A program made the translations under genes and the position numbers. Shown piece after piece: positions 54,002 to 63,838 of a stretch of DNA of 64,000 nucleotides (position 1 is its first letter; each line of letters starts with the position of its first letter). The DNA is from Timburyella sp030842085 (GTDB lineage Bacteria > Bacillota > Clostridia > Oscillospirales > Acutalibacteraceae). The stretch lies in the NCBI GenBank assembly GCA_030842085.1, contig JAUUSE010000001.1, forward strand, positions 38,289 to 102,288, given 5' to 3'. The notes beneath the pieces are model-generated. The model was not told the DNA's origin, did not search any database, and was given only the letters and a program-made list of their open reading frames with translations.

Positions 54002-55138
54002 ATGTTAAATTTCGATATAAATTCGCTGCCTACGCCTTGTTATGTAATTGACAAGGCAAAGCTTGAAAATAATTTAAGGCTGTTAAAATCCATACAGGAC
54101 CAAACCGGCTGCAAAATTTTGCTTGCGCAGAAGGCCTTTTCAATGTACAGCCTATACCCGTTTATCGGGCAGTACCTTGCAGGTACGACGGCCAGTTCGC
54201 TGCATGAGGCGAGGCTTGGTCATGAGGAAATGGGCGGCGAAACGCATATTTTCAGCGTGGCTTACAGGGAAGACGAGTTTGAAGATATACTCGCATACTG
54301 CGACCATATTGTGTTTAACTCATTTTCGCAGTGGGAAAAATACCGTGCCGCCGTCAAGCTGTGCGGAAGAGAAATCGAGTGCGGGATACGTGTAAACCCG
54401 GAGTATTCGGAGCAAAAGCATGCTATATACGACCCCTGCGCACCCGGCTCGCGGCTCGGCGTGACGGCGTCGAATTTTGAGCCGGAGAGCCTCTGCGGAA
54501 TAGGCGGCCTGCACTTCCACACGCTGTGCGAGCAGGGCGCCGACGCCTTAAAGCATACGGCCCTGGCTTTTGAGGAGAAATTCGGGAAATACCTATATGA
54601 TATGAAGTGGGTAAATTTCGGCGGCGGACATCACATAACAAAGCCGGGCTATGATGTTGACACGCTGATAGGCGTAATAAATCACTTTAAAGAAAAATAC
54701 GGCGTAGACGTATATCTTGAACCAGGCGAGGCGGTGGTTTTAGACGCTGGATATTTAGTAGCGCAGGTGCTGGATGTTGTGCATAACGGCATAGATACGG
54801 CTATACTCGACACCTCTGCCGCTTGCCACATGCCGGATGTGCTGGAGATGCCATATCGTCCGCCGGTGCTTGGCGGGCAGGACGCCGGCAAGACGCCGTA
54901 CACATACCGTTTGGCCGGACCCACATGTCTTGCAGGAGATGTTATAGGCGATTATTCATTTAATGCTCCGCTAAGCCCGGGCGACAGGGTGGTATTTTGC
55001 GATATGGCGCTTTATACGATGGTGAAAAATAATACCTTTAACGGCATAAATCTGCCGAGTATACTTGTCGCCGAGCCTGACGGCAGCATAAAGACTATAA
55101 AATCTTTCGGCTATGAGGATTTTAAGCGCAGACTGTGA
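54002..55138 (+). CDS. nspC: carboxynorspermidine decarboxylase
   Basis: The 378-residue protein is a PLP fold III (alanine racemase-like) decarboxylase. PLP is bound by K44 (LAQKAFSMYS), with the HFHTLCEQ, NFGGGHHI and EPGEAVVLDAGY segments and the C-terminal TCLAGDVIGDY motif that gives the second-subunit residues. It decarboxylates carboxyspermidine or carboxynorspermidine to the triamine. The length is right for NspC, not for lysine or ornithine decarboxylases. A strong terminator follows. Confidence 0.95.
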   Translation: MLNFDINSLPTPCYVIDKAKLENNLRLLKSIQDQTGCKILLAQKAFSMYSLYPFIGQYLAGTTASSLHEARLGHEEMGGETHIFSVAYREDEFEDILAYCDHIVFNSFSQWEKYRAAVKLCGREIECGIRVNPEYSEQKHAIYDPCAPGSRLGVTASNFEPESLCGIGGLHFHTLCEQGADALKHTALAFEEKFGKYLYDMKWVNFGGGHHITKPGYDVDTLIGVINHFKEKYGVDVYLEPGEAVVLDAGYLVAQVLDVVHNGIDTAILDTSAACHMPDVLEMPYRPPVLGGQDAGKTPYTYRLAGPTCLAGDVIGDYSFNAPLSPGDRVVFCDMALYTMVKNNTFNGINLPSILVAEPDGSIKTIKSFGYEDFKRRL

Positions 55139-55220
55139 TTTTAATTTACAAATTCATTTTGATTAAAATCAACTTGCTGTAGTAAATGGATTGTAAAAGC
55201 AGCAACGTCATAAAAATTGT

Positions 55221-55257
55221 TATAGGGGACGGTTACACCGTCCCCTATAGATTTTTT
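55221..55257 (+). terminator. terminator of nspC
   Basis: A 13-bp perfect stem TATAGGGGACGGT with its complement, loop TAC, followed by GATTTTTT. Confidence 0.92.
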
Positions 55258-55474
55258 GTAAATATCCACCAGTTGAGATGGGATAAGAAAAAACTTATTT
55301 CTTGTACGCCGGCAGACGGCAGCTGCTGTAAGGCATATGGACATTTTCGGCTGCAGTCATTATTTAAAATCAGCACAGCGATTAGAGCTTTCGTCATCCA
55401 AGCCTTGACATAACCGTTTAAGCAGCAATTTTAAAAATATATTTTGTGAGGAAGATTTTTGCAGCAAGGCGGAT

Positions 55475-56167
55475 TTAAAGCAAACTCGGCAGCGGATTAT
55501 AGATATTTATTATATAAAGCGCCAGCGATATTATAAACACGGCCGCCGTGAGCAGCATAAATAAAATGCATAATTTTTCTCTGCCCGAGACCTTTTTTAC
55601 TTTTTTCTTCTTAATATTCGCGCAGCTTGAAAACAAAAAATTGATAAAGGCGTTTTTCGTTTCACCGGGGAAAGAATCTTTGCTGACTAAAAGATAAAGA
55701 CTGTATTTCATACGCAGCAAAAACAGCTGTTTAGTTTCATAAACAGCGGATACAGAACCGTAATCATATTCAACAGGTGAACGGTTACCTCTGGAAGCAG
55801 ATATTTTATCAGAAAAGCAGATTTTCTCCTTTGCAGAGGAGTCTGTACCAACAGAAAGCATATAGCGCTTATAATTCTTATTTACTGAGTATTTTGTGAA
55901 AGCAAAATAAAATACTGAAAAGGCAAACGGAAGCGCTTCCTGCATTGCGAGGGATGAATACTTCCCTTCGAATAACTGAACTATAAAATAAAGCACAGAC
56001 AGTGCAAATATTATTATAAAAAATATTAATGGAATAGAATATGAGACTGAAGAAAAGTCGTAAAATATCTCTTTTGTCATAGTAAACTCAGAGCAGAATA
56101 TCGGACGGGAATTGAAAACTTTAGTCCGGCCGTCACTCTTATTTACATTTTTAGGCTCAGCACACAT
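55475..56167 (-). CDS. YcxB-like membrane protein, copy 1
   Basis: A 230-residue protein with two adjacent membrane helices (about 44-65 and 77-95), a soluble YcxB-like region (VEYDYGSVSAVYETKQLFLLRM, LVSKDSFPGETKNAFINFL) and a third helix near the C-terminus ending in NPLPSLL. It is a paralogue of the next gene upstream (56377-57066), with the same layout and ending. YcxB-family proteins have no known function. The ATG follows GGGAGG by about 12 bases. Confidence 0.8.
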   Translation of the reverse strand: MCAEPKNVNKSDGRTKVFNSRPIFCSEFTMTKEIFYDFSSVSYSIPLIFFIIIFALSVLYFIVQLFEGKYSSLAMQEALPFAFSVFYFAFTKYSVNKNYKRYMLSVGTDSSAKEKICFSDKISASRGNRSPVEYDYGSVSAVYETKQLFLLRMKYSLYLLVSKDSFPGETKNAFINFLFSSCANIKKKKVKKVSGREKLCILFMLLTAAVFIISLALYIINIYNPLPSLL

Positions 56168-56376
56168 ATTGTAATTTACCCTCCCTGCCTATATTAAAGC
56201 AAAGTTTCCATTACTATAGCATAAAAAGAACGGTTTTGCAATAAAGTGCAAAGCCTCAGATGGCAATATTAAAAATTACAGCTTTTGATTTTATATTGAC
56301 TGGAGTAACGTCACAAATGCTTATGATTATACACACGTGTAATAAATTGTGCGGGGAAAATTGCATATATATTAAA

Positions 56377-57066
56377 TTAGAACAAACTCGGCAGTGGATA
56401 AACAGTATTTATTACCGAAAGCAGTATGGACAATAAAAATATAATAGCCGTAATTATTGTAAGTATAAGACATATTCGCTTTTTGCCGCTTATTTTAACA
56501 ACATGCTTCTTTTTTATATCATCGCACTTGGAAAGGATAAACTTTATAAATTCCTTTTCTTTGCCTTGCGGCAGAGACGATTTGTCTACCAAAATATACT
56601 GCTTATTTTTCATATGCAGCAGAAATAACCTGATAGTCTCATAAAACTTATTTATATCGCTGTAATTATATTCAGCAGGAGTACTATCGTCATATATAAC
56701 GGTAATCATGCTGGAAAAGTATACTCTGTAAATTTGAGCAATTCCTCCAGCGGCAAGCACGGCCTGCTGGTACTTTGCCTTTATAGCAAAACCGGAAAAT
56801 ATATAGCGCATTATAAATACAAACAGTATAACGCCAGAATATGTTGTTATAGAGGAATAGTTCCCCTCAAATATATGTGAGAGATAGCAAAGCAGCGATA
56901 AGATAAAGAAGAGTATATAAAATATCGAAATGCGGACATAAGAAACAGAAGAAAAATTATAAAACTCATGCTGTCCCATGCCAAATTCCGAATAATACCA
57001 CGAGCTTAGCCTGTATCTGTCAAACATAGCATTGTCGGTATAATTGTTTTTTTCTCCGGTGTACAC
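56377..57066 (-). CDS. YcxB-like membrane protein, copy 2
   Basis: A 229-residue paralogue of the neighbouring gene: FYNFSSVSY opens the membrane part, two helices follow, then AEYNYSDINKFYETIRLFLLHM, LVDKSSLPQGKEKEFIKFIL and a C-terminal helix ending in YPLPSLF. I start at the GTG at 57066 because GGAG lies about 11 bases upstream and the length then matches copy 1; the frame extends 32 codons further into the gdhA terminator, which argues against a longer start. Function unknown. Confidence 0.78.
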   Translation of the reverse strand: MYTGEKNNYTDNAMFDRYRLSSWYYSEFGMGQHEFYNFSSVSYVRISIFYILFFILSLLCYLSHIFEGNYSSITTYSGVILFVFIMRYIFSGFAIKAKYQQAVLAAGGIAQIYRVYFSSMITVIYDDSTPAEYNYSDINKFYETIRLFLLHMKNKQYILVDKSSLPQGKEKEFIKFILSKCDDIKKKHVVKISGKKRICLILTIITAIIFLLSILLSVINTVYPLPSLF

Positions 57067-57123
57067 TTTAACATCAGCTCCATTATAATAAGGCCGCGAG
57101 ACATTATATAAGCAGTATAACAT

Positions 57124-57159
57124 AAAAAGGATGCGTTCTGCAAACACAGAACGCATCCT
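57124..57159 (-). terminator. terminator of gdhA
   Basis: A 13-bp perfect stem (AGGATGCGTTCTG with its complement), a 6-base loop and TTTTTAT on the minus strand, 23 bases past the gdhA stop. Confidence 0.93.
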
Positions 57160-57182
57160 CAAGTTACAGTTTATATCAACAA

Positions 57183-58514
57183 TTACACAACACCCTGTGC
57201 GAGCATAGCATTTGCAACCTTTTCAAAGCCAGCTATGTTGGCGCCTATAACATAGTTGCCCTCATAGCCATAACGCTGAGCCGCAGAGTAAGCATTATTG
57301 TGTATGCCTATCATTATGTTGTGAAGCTTCTCATCAACCTCGTCGAAAGTCCAAGAAAGACGCATAGAGTTCTGTGACATCTCAAGCGCTGATGTAGCAA
57401 CACCGCCGGCGTTGGCAGCCTTGCCTGGGCCAAACATAATGCCTGCATCAATAAGAGCTTCAGTAGCTTCAAGCGTCGTCGGCATGTTGGCGCCCTCTGC
57501 AACTATCTTGCAGCCGTTGGCTATAAGCAGCTTGGCGTCGTCTATGTTAAGCTCGTTCTGAGTGGCGCAGGGCAGCGCAATGTCGCACTTAATGCTCCAT
57601 ATTCCTTTGCCCTCATGGTACTCAGCATTAGGACGATAGTTGAGATATTCCTTAATACGGCCGCGGTTGACTTCCTTAATCTCCTTAACCGCTTTAAGGT
57701 CTATGCCGTCTTTATCGTAGATGTAACCGTTCGAGTCGCTGAGAGCAACAACGTTAGCACCGAGCTGCTGAGCTTTCTCTGTTGCATATATTGCAACGTT
57801 GCCGGAGCCGGAAACAACAACGCATTTGCCGTTAAAGCTGTCGCCCTTTGTTTTAAGCATCTCGTTTACAAAATATACAAGGCCATAGCCTGTAGCCTCT
57901 GTACGCGCTAAAGAACCGCCGTATGTAAGGCCCTTGCCGGTGAGCACACCTTCATATTTGCCGGTAATTCTCTTGTACTGGCCGTAAAGATAACCAATCT
58001 CACGTCCGCCAACGCCTATATCGCCGGCCGGAACGTCAACGTCTGCGCCGATGTGCTTGCAAAGCTCTGTCATAAAGCTCTGACAGAAGCGCATTACTTC
58101 ATTGTCCGACTTGCCTTTTGGGTCAAAGTCAGAGCCGCCCTTGCCGCCACCTATCGGCAGGCCGGTGAGAGAGTTTTTAAATATCTGTTCAAATCCGAGG
58201 AATTTGATTATGCTGAGGTTAACCGACGGGTGGAAACGGAGACCGCCCTTATACGGGCCGATGGCGCTGTTAAACTGCACCCTAAAGCCGCGGTTGACCT
58301 GTACGTTGCCTTTGTCGTCTATCCACGGCACGCGGAACATGATGACGCGCTCTGGCTCAATAAGTCTCTCAAGCAGAGAAACTTTCTCATATTCCGGATT
58401 TTTCTCTATAACCGGCTTTAATGAGTTGAGCACCTCTGTCGCGGCCTGTTTAAACTCAGGCTCATTTGCATTTTTGCTGTAAAGTCTGTCTAAGACCGAT
58501 TCTACATATGACAT
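57183..58514 (-). CDS. gdhA: NADP-type glutamate dehydrogenase
   Basis: The 443-residue enzyme aminates 2-oxoglutarate to glutamate. The substrate region is GPYKGGLRFHPSV, the catalytic lysine is K125 in PIGGGKGGSDFDP (the same number as in Clostridium symbiosum GDH), and the nucleotide-binding loop is VVSGSGNVAIYA. The ATG at 58514 is preceded by AAAGGAG eight bases upstream; the frame continues 28 codons upstream without support. It is monocistronic, with its own promoter and terminator. Confidence 0.97.
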   Translation of the reverse strand: MSYVESVLDRLYSKNANEPEFKQAATEVLNSLKPVIEKNPEYEKVSLLERLIEPERVIMFRVPWIDDKGNVQVNRGFRVQFNSAIGPYKGGLRFHPSVNLSIIKFLGFEQIFKNSLTGLPIGGGKGGSDFDPKGKSDNEVMRFCQSFMTELCKHIGADVDVPAGDIGVGGREIGYLYGQYKRITGKYEGVLTGKGLTYGGSLARTEATGYGLVYFVNEMLKTKGDSFNGKCVVVSGSGNVAIYATEKAQQLGANVVALSDSNGYIYDKDGIDLKAVKEIKEVNRGRIKEYLNYRPNAEYHEGKGIWSIKCDIALPCATQNELNIDDAKLLIANGCKIVAEGANMPTTLEATEALIDAGIMFGPGKAANAGGVATSALEMSQNSMRLSWTFDEVDEKLHNIMIGIHNNAYSAAQRYGYEGNYVIGANIAGFEKVANAMLAQGVV

Positions 58515-58588
58515 TTTGCTCGCTCCTTTAAAAAATATCAACATCCGGCCGGCGACAATATATATCCAAGCCGGCTTAGACATATAAT

Positions 58589-58617
58589 AATATAGCATTT
58601 TTATGCTTTTTTTTCAA
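58589..58617 (-). promoter_or_regulatory. promoter of gdhA
   Basis: TTGAAA (58617-58612) and TATATT (58594-58589) are 17 bases apart on the minus strand. The spacer holds a small AGCAT/ATGCT dyad. The rest of the 310-bp gap to the MFS gene is AT-rich with no gene. Confidence 0.6.
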
Positions 58618-58824
58618 TAAAAAATTATTAAAAAATCAGCATAATGGCGTGCTTTTTTGAGATTTATAATCTCTAAACAACATGCTAAACGACAATTAAA
58701 AAATTTTTATATGAATAGCATATAAGAAAGGCAAAAATTTTAAAATAAAGCTATATAAATATTGCCTTGCAGATTAATTTGTGTTAACATCTGCTTTGAG
58801 CAATTTTAAAGTTTGGAGAGCAAT

Positions 58825-60009
58825 ATGGCGACAATACTTCTTATAGTGATTTATATAGATTTTATCGGCCTCGGCATACCCGATTCGCTGTTCGGCGCCG
58901 CATGGCCGGCAATCTATACTGAATTTGAGCTGCCTATATCCTATGGGAGCTTTGTAACTGTAATAATTTACGGCGGAACGGTCGTATCAAGTCTGCTCAG
59001 CGCAAGGGTGATAAACCGTTTTGGAACGGCGAAAGTGACGGCGGTGAGCACTGCACTCACGGCGGTGGGGCTGCTGGGATTTTCACTTTCCGGCGGGCTT
59101 ATATGGCTGTGCCTTTTTTCTGTGCCATTAGGCCTTGGCGCCGGAGCAATAGACTCCGGTCTAAACAACTACATAGCGCTGCACTATAAGGCGACGCATA
59201 TGAGTTTTCTTCACTGTGCCTATGGTGTTGGGGTTATGCTTAGTCCATACCTTATGTCGCTTGCTTTGTCAGATAATAACAATTGGCGCGGCGGCTATAG
59301 AATAGCATTTTTTATACAGATAGGCATAACTGTTGTAACCATACTGTCCATTTCGCTTTGGGGAAAGATACGTCACATTAATACTCATGCAGAGGAAAGC
59401 GTAAAGCCGAGGACGCTTAAGCTGACAGAGCTTATAAAAATGCCGTCGGTAAGGGCAGTGTGGCTGATATTTTTTGGATCCTGCGCCATTGAATTTACCT
59501 GCGGCTCGTGGGGAAGTACATTTTTGGTACAATCAAAGGGCATGAGCGCGGAGGACGCTGCAAAAATTATAACGTTTTATTATGCCGGCATTGCGCTGGG
59601 GCGCTTTTTGTCGGGAATGCTTGCAGCAAGACTGCCAAGCTGGCGTATCATACACATGGGACAGGCGTCCATTATTACGGCTATTGTACTGTTGGCTCTG
59701 CCGCTGCCATTTTATGTAGCAGCAATAGGATTGTTTTTAGTGGGTCTCGGCAATGGACCTATTTATCCAAACCTTGTTCATCTTACGCCGCAAAATTTCG
59801 GCAGGGACATCTCTCAGTCGGTCATGGGCTCGCAGATGGCGTCGGCGTCTATAGGAATTATGTTTATGCCGACAATATTCGGACTGCTTGCACAGGGTAT
59901 AAGCACTGATATATTCCCCTATTTTCTGCTTATAATGTTTATCATTATGATTGTATCAACATTTGTGCTTGTTAAAAATCTTAAGGCAAACGGCAGGTAT
60001 GATGTATAG
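58825..60009 (+). CDS. major facilitator superfamily transporter
   Basis: A 394-residue protein with about 12 membrane helices and MFS features: a loop 2-3-like SARVINRFGTAKVTAVS, helix 4-5 GLGAGAIDSGLNNYIALHY and a repeat in the second half (YYAGIALGRFLSGMLAARL). The pattern resembles the sugar or drug-type YbjJ/FucP relatives. The substrate is unknown. The ATG at 58825 follows GGAG by six bases; a TTG four codons earlier overlaps that site. Confidence 0.88.
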   Translation: MATILLIVIYIDFIGLGIPDSLFGAAWPAIYTEFELPISYGSFVTVIIYGGTVVSSLLSARVINRFGTAKVTAVSTALTAVGLLGFSLSGGLIWLCLFSVPLGLGAGAIDSGLNNYIALHYKATHMSFLHCAYGVGVMLSPYLMSLALSDNNNWRGGYRIAFFIQIGITVVTILSISLWGKIRHINTHAEESVKPRTLKLTELIKMPSVRAVWLIFFGSCAIEFTCGSWGSTFLVQSKGMSAEDAAKIITFYYAGIALGRFLSGMLAARLPSWRIIHMGQASIITAIVLLALPLPFYVAAIGLFLVGLGNGPIYPNLVHLTPQNFGRDISQSVMGSQMASASIGIMFMPTIFGLLAQGISTDIFPYFLLIMFIIMIVSTFVLVKNLKANGRYDV

Positions 60010-60607
60010 AGATGCGCTTTTTGATGTACAGATTTCCAACGAACATCTTAGAAAATAGGATGACCTGAGAAAGCGGGTTATAAGCGGACATATACTTTAA
60101 TTTGCAGCGGAGATAAAAGTAAAGCAGCATATCGGTGCAATTTTTGTTATAAAGCGTCCTCGGCTAATCGAGCGGCGCTCTGCTTTTTTGGTATAAGCAT
60201 ACACAGCTGTCGCCTTTCGTGGGCGGAATTATATTAAGCGAAAAACATCTAAGTTCTACCATGGGAGCAAGGGAAATCCGCGACTGAAGGCTTTTATGCA
60301 AAAATCCTGCTGTTGCCCGGCAAAAGCATGCGGAATAGTAAATAAGGATGTATCGCACAGGGCTGCCGGTATCGAACGGAACCCGTTGGCCGGCAAGGAG
60401 AGTAGTGCGGTGTATGGTATTTCTCAGCGCCGCCGAGAGATTAACCGGCATCAGGCCATGTCAGAACATGCACGCGGCGCATCGGCGGCCTTGGCTTTAA
60501 CAGCGCAAGTTTCGCAGTCCACACGCATTAAAATTAGACATGTATATTTGCCTTTTGACGGATTTTGGGTTACACTGTATATAATCGCAATTAAAGGGAG
60601 AAAAAAT
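60010..60607. other. 598-bp intergenic, no gene recognised
   Basis: An open frame runs in from 60296 in phase with pcrA, but it has no ribosome site or helicase-family similarity, so I read it as untranslated. A small hairpin GAGC-GGC-GCTC followed by TTTTTT lies near 60168-60190. Confidence 0.5.
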
Positions 60608-62983
60608 ATGCCAGACATAGCTGATACATATAGAATGCTGAAAAAAGAAATAATTGAAAACGAGTTTAAAAGTCTTAACGATATGCAGTTTAAAGCCGTT
60701 ACGCAGGTAAAGGGTGCCGTGCTGATACTCGCCGGCGCCGGAAGCGGGAAAACCACCGTGCTGGTAAACAGGGTGGCAAATCTTATAAAATACGGCGATG
60801 CCTATAAGAGCGACTACGTGCCGATGCTGAGCGACGAGGACTTTCATCTTATGGGAGGATATCTCTTAACGCTGCAGAGCGGCGAGCGACCGGACGCTGC
60901 CTCTTCGGCGGCGATAGCCCGGCTGCTGGCAGTAGACCCGGTGCCGCCGTGGCAGATTATGGTTATCACCTTTACAAATAAGGCGGCAGGTGAGCTTAAA
61001 GCGAGAATAGGTACGGTGCTGGGAGAAAACGCAAGCGAAGTCTGGGCGTCTACGTTTCATTCCACCTGCGCCCGCATGCTGCGCAGAGACGCCGACAGAC
61101 TCGGCTTTTCAAAAAATTACACCATTTACGACAGCGATGATTCCCGCCGCCTTATGAAAGAATGCTTAAGCGACATGGGAATACCCGAAAAGGTTCTGCC
61201 GCACCGAGCAGTGCTGAGCGAAATAAGCCGGCTTAAGGACATGCTGATATCTCCGCAGGAAAATATGGAGGCGCCGCACGCCGATTACCGGCAGCAGAAA
61301 ATTGCCGAAGCCTATGCTCTTTATCAGCGCAGGCTGGCGGCAGCTGACGCAATGGACTTTGACGATTTGCTGTTTAATACCGTCCGTTTGCTGAGCGAAA
61401 ATGAAGATGTTTTGGACTATTACCAGCGCAGGTTTAAATACATAATGGTGGACGAGTATCAGGACACCAACAAGGCGCAGTACGAGTTTATACGTCTGAT
61501 AGCAGATAGATATAAGAATATATGCGTTGTCGGCGACGACGACCAGAGCATATATCGCTTCCGCGGCGCAACGGTGGAAAATATACTCAGCTTTGAAAAT
61601 CAGTATAAAAATGCAGTCGTAATAAGGCTGGAGCAGAACTACCGCTCTACGCAGAATATACTTAACGCCGCCAACGCCGTTATACTCAACAACTCCCGCC
61701 GCAAGGAGAAAAAGCTGTGGACGAATGTGGGCGACGGCGACAAGGTGCGAATAGTATCGACGGACGATGAGGGGGAGGAAGCGCGGTTTGTAGCGGATAC
61801 CATACTCGACGCCGTAAGAGCCGGAGCAGCCTTTTCCGACCATGCCGTGCTATATCGTATGAACGCGCAGTCAAACGCCATAGAAAATGTATTCATGCGC
61901 TCCGGCATACCCTACCGCGTAATAGGCGGCTTTAGGTTCTATGAGCGCAAAGAAATTAAGGATGTGCTGGCGTATTTAAGCGTCATAAGCAATCCCGGCG
62001 ACAGCCTGCGGCTAAAAAGAATAATAAACGAGCCTAAGCGCGGCATAGGCGCCGCATCTGTCGCGGCAGCGCAGGAAATAGCGGAGAACGCCGGTTGCAC
62101 GCTGTTTGAAGTGCTCAAAAATGCTGAGAATTATGCTCCGCTGCAGCGCGCGGCTAAAAAGATGAAAGATTTTGCAGACATGATAGAAGAGCTTGCGGAG
62201 AAAGTCCCGGTCATTACGCTGCACGAGCTGCTGGAGCTTGTCTTGGACAAAACGGGGTATATGAAAATGCTTATAGCCGGCGGCGAGGCGGAGGCCGACA
62301 GGGTCGACAACGTAAACGAGCTGTCGTCAAGCATACTGCAGTATGAGAATGAAAACGAAGAAGCTACGCTGTCGGGCTTTTTGGAAGAAATATCGCTGGT
62401 AACGGACATCGACGATTATGATGAAAATTCCGACGCAGTAGTGCTCATGACGCTGCACTCGGCAAAGGGACTTGAATTTCCGACGGTATTTATGGTGGGA
62501 ATGGAGGAAGGCGTGTTCCCGTCAAACAGGACGATATTTGAAGGTCCCGACGAGATGGAGGAAGAGAGAAGATTGGCATATGTCGGCATTACAAGGGCAA
62601 AGATTAAGCTTTATCTCTGCTGTGCGCAGAGCCGCATGATATACGGTAAAACTACCCGAAACAGGCCGTCAAGGTTTGTGGGCGAAATACCTGCCGAGCT
62701 GTGCGACTCAGACCTTGACAGGCTGAAAAAGGCGGCAGAGTCGGCTGCAGCCGCTGTAATGCAGAGGACAGAGACTATCAAAAAGCGCCACAGCCACGGG
62801 TTTAATGTACAGGCCGACACAAATACATATCTGCCGGGCGACAGGGTGAGCCACCGCACCTTCGGCAGCGGCACGGTGCAGAAATGCACTCCAATGGGCA
62901 ATGATATGCTGCTGGAGATAATGTTCGACACTGCCGGCGTAAAAAAACTCATGGCAAATTTCGCCGGACTTCAGAAGGAATAG
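60608..62983 (+). CDS. pcrA: ATP-dependent DNA helicase, PcrA/UvrD family
   Basis: A 791-residue superfamily 1A 3'-5' helicase for DNA repair and replication restart. The motifs are complete: Walker A GAGSGKT (43-49), Ia ITFTNKAAGEL, II DEYQDTN (282-288), III GDDDQSIYRFRGA, IV QNYRST, V TLHSAKGLEFP and VI VGITRAK. About 45 extra residues between motifs I and Ia (YKSDYVPMLSDEDFHLMGG) resemble an insertion I recall from other Clostridia. The C-terminus contains the PcrA-type GDRVSHRTFGSGTV domain. The ATG at 60608 follows AAAGGGAG. Confidence 0.95.
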   Translation: MPDIADTYRMLKKEIIENEFKSLNDMQFKAVTQVKGAVLILAGAGSGKTTVLVNRVANLIKYGDAYKSDYVPMLSDEDFHLMGGYLLTLQSGERPDAASSAAIARLLAVDPVPPWQIMVITFTNKAAGELKARIGTVLGENASEVWASTFHSTCARMLRRDADRLGFSKNYTIYDSDDSRRLMKECLSDMGIPEKVLPHRAVLSEISRLKDMLISPQENMEAPHADYRQQKIAEAYALYQRRLAAADAMDFDDLLFNTVRLLSENEDVLDYYQRRFKYIMVDEYQDTNKAQYEFIRLIADRYKNICVVGDDDQSIYRFRGATVENILSFENQYKNAVVIRLEQNYRSTQNILNAANAVILNNSRRKEKKLWTNVGDGDKVRIVSTDDEGEEARFVADTILDAVRAGAAFSDHAVLYRMNAQSNAIENVFMRSGIPYRVIGGFRFYERKEIKDVLAYLSVISNPGDSLRLKRIINEPKRGIGAASVAAAQEIAENAGCTLFEVLKNAENYAPLQRAAKKMKDFADMIEELAEKVPVITLHELLELVLDKTGYMKMLIAGGEAEADRVDNVNELSSSILQYENENEEATLSGFLEEISLVTDIDDYDENSDAVVLMTLHSAKGLEFPTVFMVGMEEGVFPSNRTIFEGPDEMEEERRLAYVGITRAKIKLYLCCAQSRMIYGKTTRNRPSRFVGEIPAELCDSDLDRLKKAAESAAAAVMQRTETIKKRHSHGFNVQADTNTYLPGDRVSHRTFGSGTVQKCTPMGNDMLLEIMFDTAGVKKLMANFAGLQKE

Positions 62984-63591
62984 AATTTAAGTTTGCATCT
63001 GAATTGTGCGCAGTTTGCGGCGAAAAAGTTTTAATAAAAATGAAAACAGCTGTATTAAAATTCAGCATGGTCTTTTAAGGCATATATAATTTTTATTAAA
63101 GATGCCGGATGCCCCATTTTCAAAAGTTTTAGAAGAGTGAATATGCAAAAACAGCCGTACCGTTTCAATCAAAACTTAAAAAGACAATGTAATAAAAAAG
63201 CGCCGAGCTATCCGGCGCTTAAATTTTAGAAATAATTCCGATAAATTTATGTTTAAGCAAAGTTATAAATTAAGCTTTAACGCAGATAATAGATTAAAGG
63301 TTTATTTGCAGCACATCCGGCGGAGAACGCAACTATTAATCTGGCTGATGCATTAAAAAATTGTAAAAGATGAGTGGATAGATTGTGATTTTAAAAGCTT
63401 GGAATATATTTTTGCAAATATTTTAAATTCGTGCGTGATTTGCAATAAAATTTACCAATGCAAAACAGGCAGAAATGTGTATCTGCAAATAAAAGATTAT
63501 TTCATTAACATCTCGCATTGCCCATGATGCTCTCTATGCCGTGCAGATAAAGCCTTTTACAAGGCGTGGCATTAGTCGCCCGCAGAAACAT
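62984..63591. other. intergenic with a minus-strand terminator-like hairpin
   Basis: The stem AAGCGCCG/CGGCGCTT (63198-63220) with a 7-base loop is followed on the minus strand by TTTTTTATT. No minus-strand gene ends here except the candidate RNA 370 bases upstream. On the plus strand it lies 215 bases after pcrA with a weaker T-run. No protein gene is seen. Confidence 0.5.
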
Positions 63592-63700
63592 AGAAAAGGC
63601 GACCGATTTTATCGATCGCCTTTTCACTTAGCCTGAGGGGTGCTTTGAGGAGGGTAGAGCATTATACTCATTACGGGTGCGGCTCCCGTCTTTCTGAGTA
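63592..63700 (-). ncRNA. candidate structured small RNA, unassigned
   Basis: On the minus strand, TATAAT-like hexamers at 63713-63703 precede a roughly 109-base segment. It starts with a two-part hairpin (GTACTCA and ACGGG pairing with CCCGT and TGAGTA), then an unpaired C-rich stretch (CTCTACCCTCCTC, CACCCCTC), and ends in a strong hairpin GAAAAGGCGA...TCGCCTTTTC. The layout of promoter, fold, C-rich single strand and terminator is that of a regulatory sRNA. I do not recognise it as SRP RNA, 6S RNA, tmRNA or RNase P. Confidence 0.45.
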
Positions 63701-63838
63701 CGATTATATTATAAAAGCTAAAGTATAATATGTTGTTAATGCACTATGAACTTTTTTTTAATATAAAATTTGCGTAAATAAAAATTAACTATTGATTTTA
63801 GGGACAAATTATGATAGAATATCATGGCAAATTGATAT

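Noticed and set aside
60296..60607. 104-codon in-frame extension of pcrA
   Set aside because: The sequence is unlike any helicase N-terminus, and a strong ribosome site precedes the ATG at 60608.
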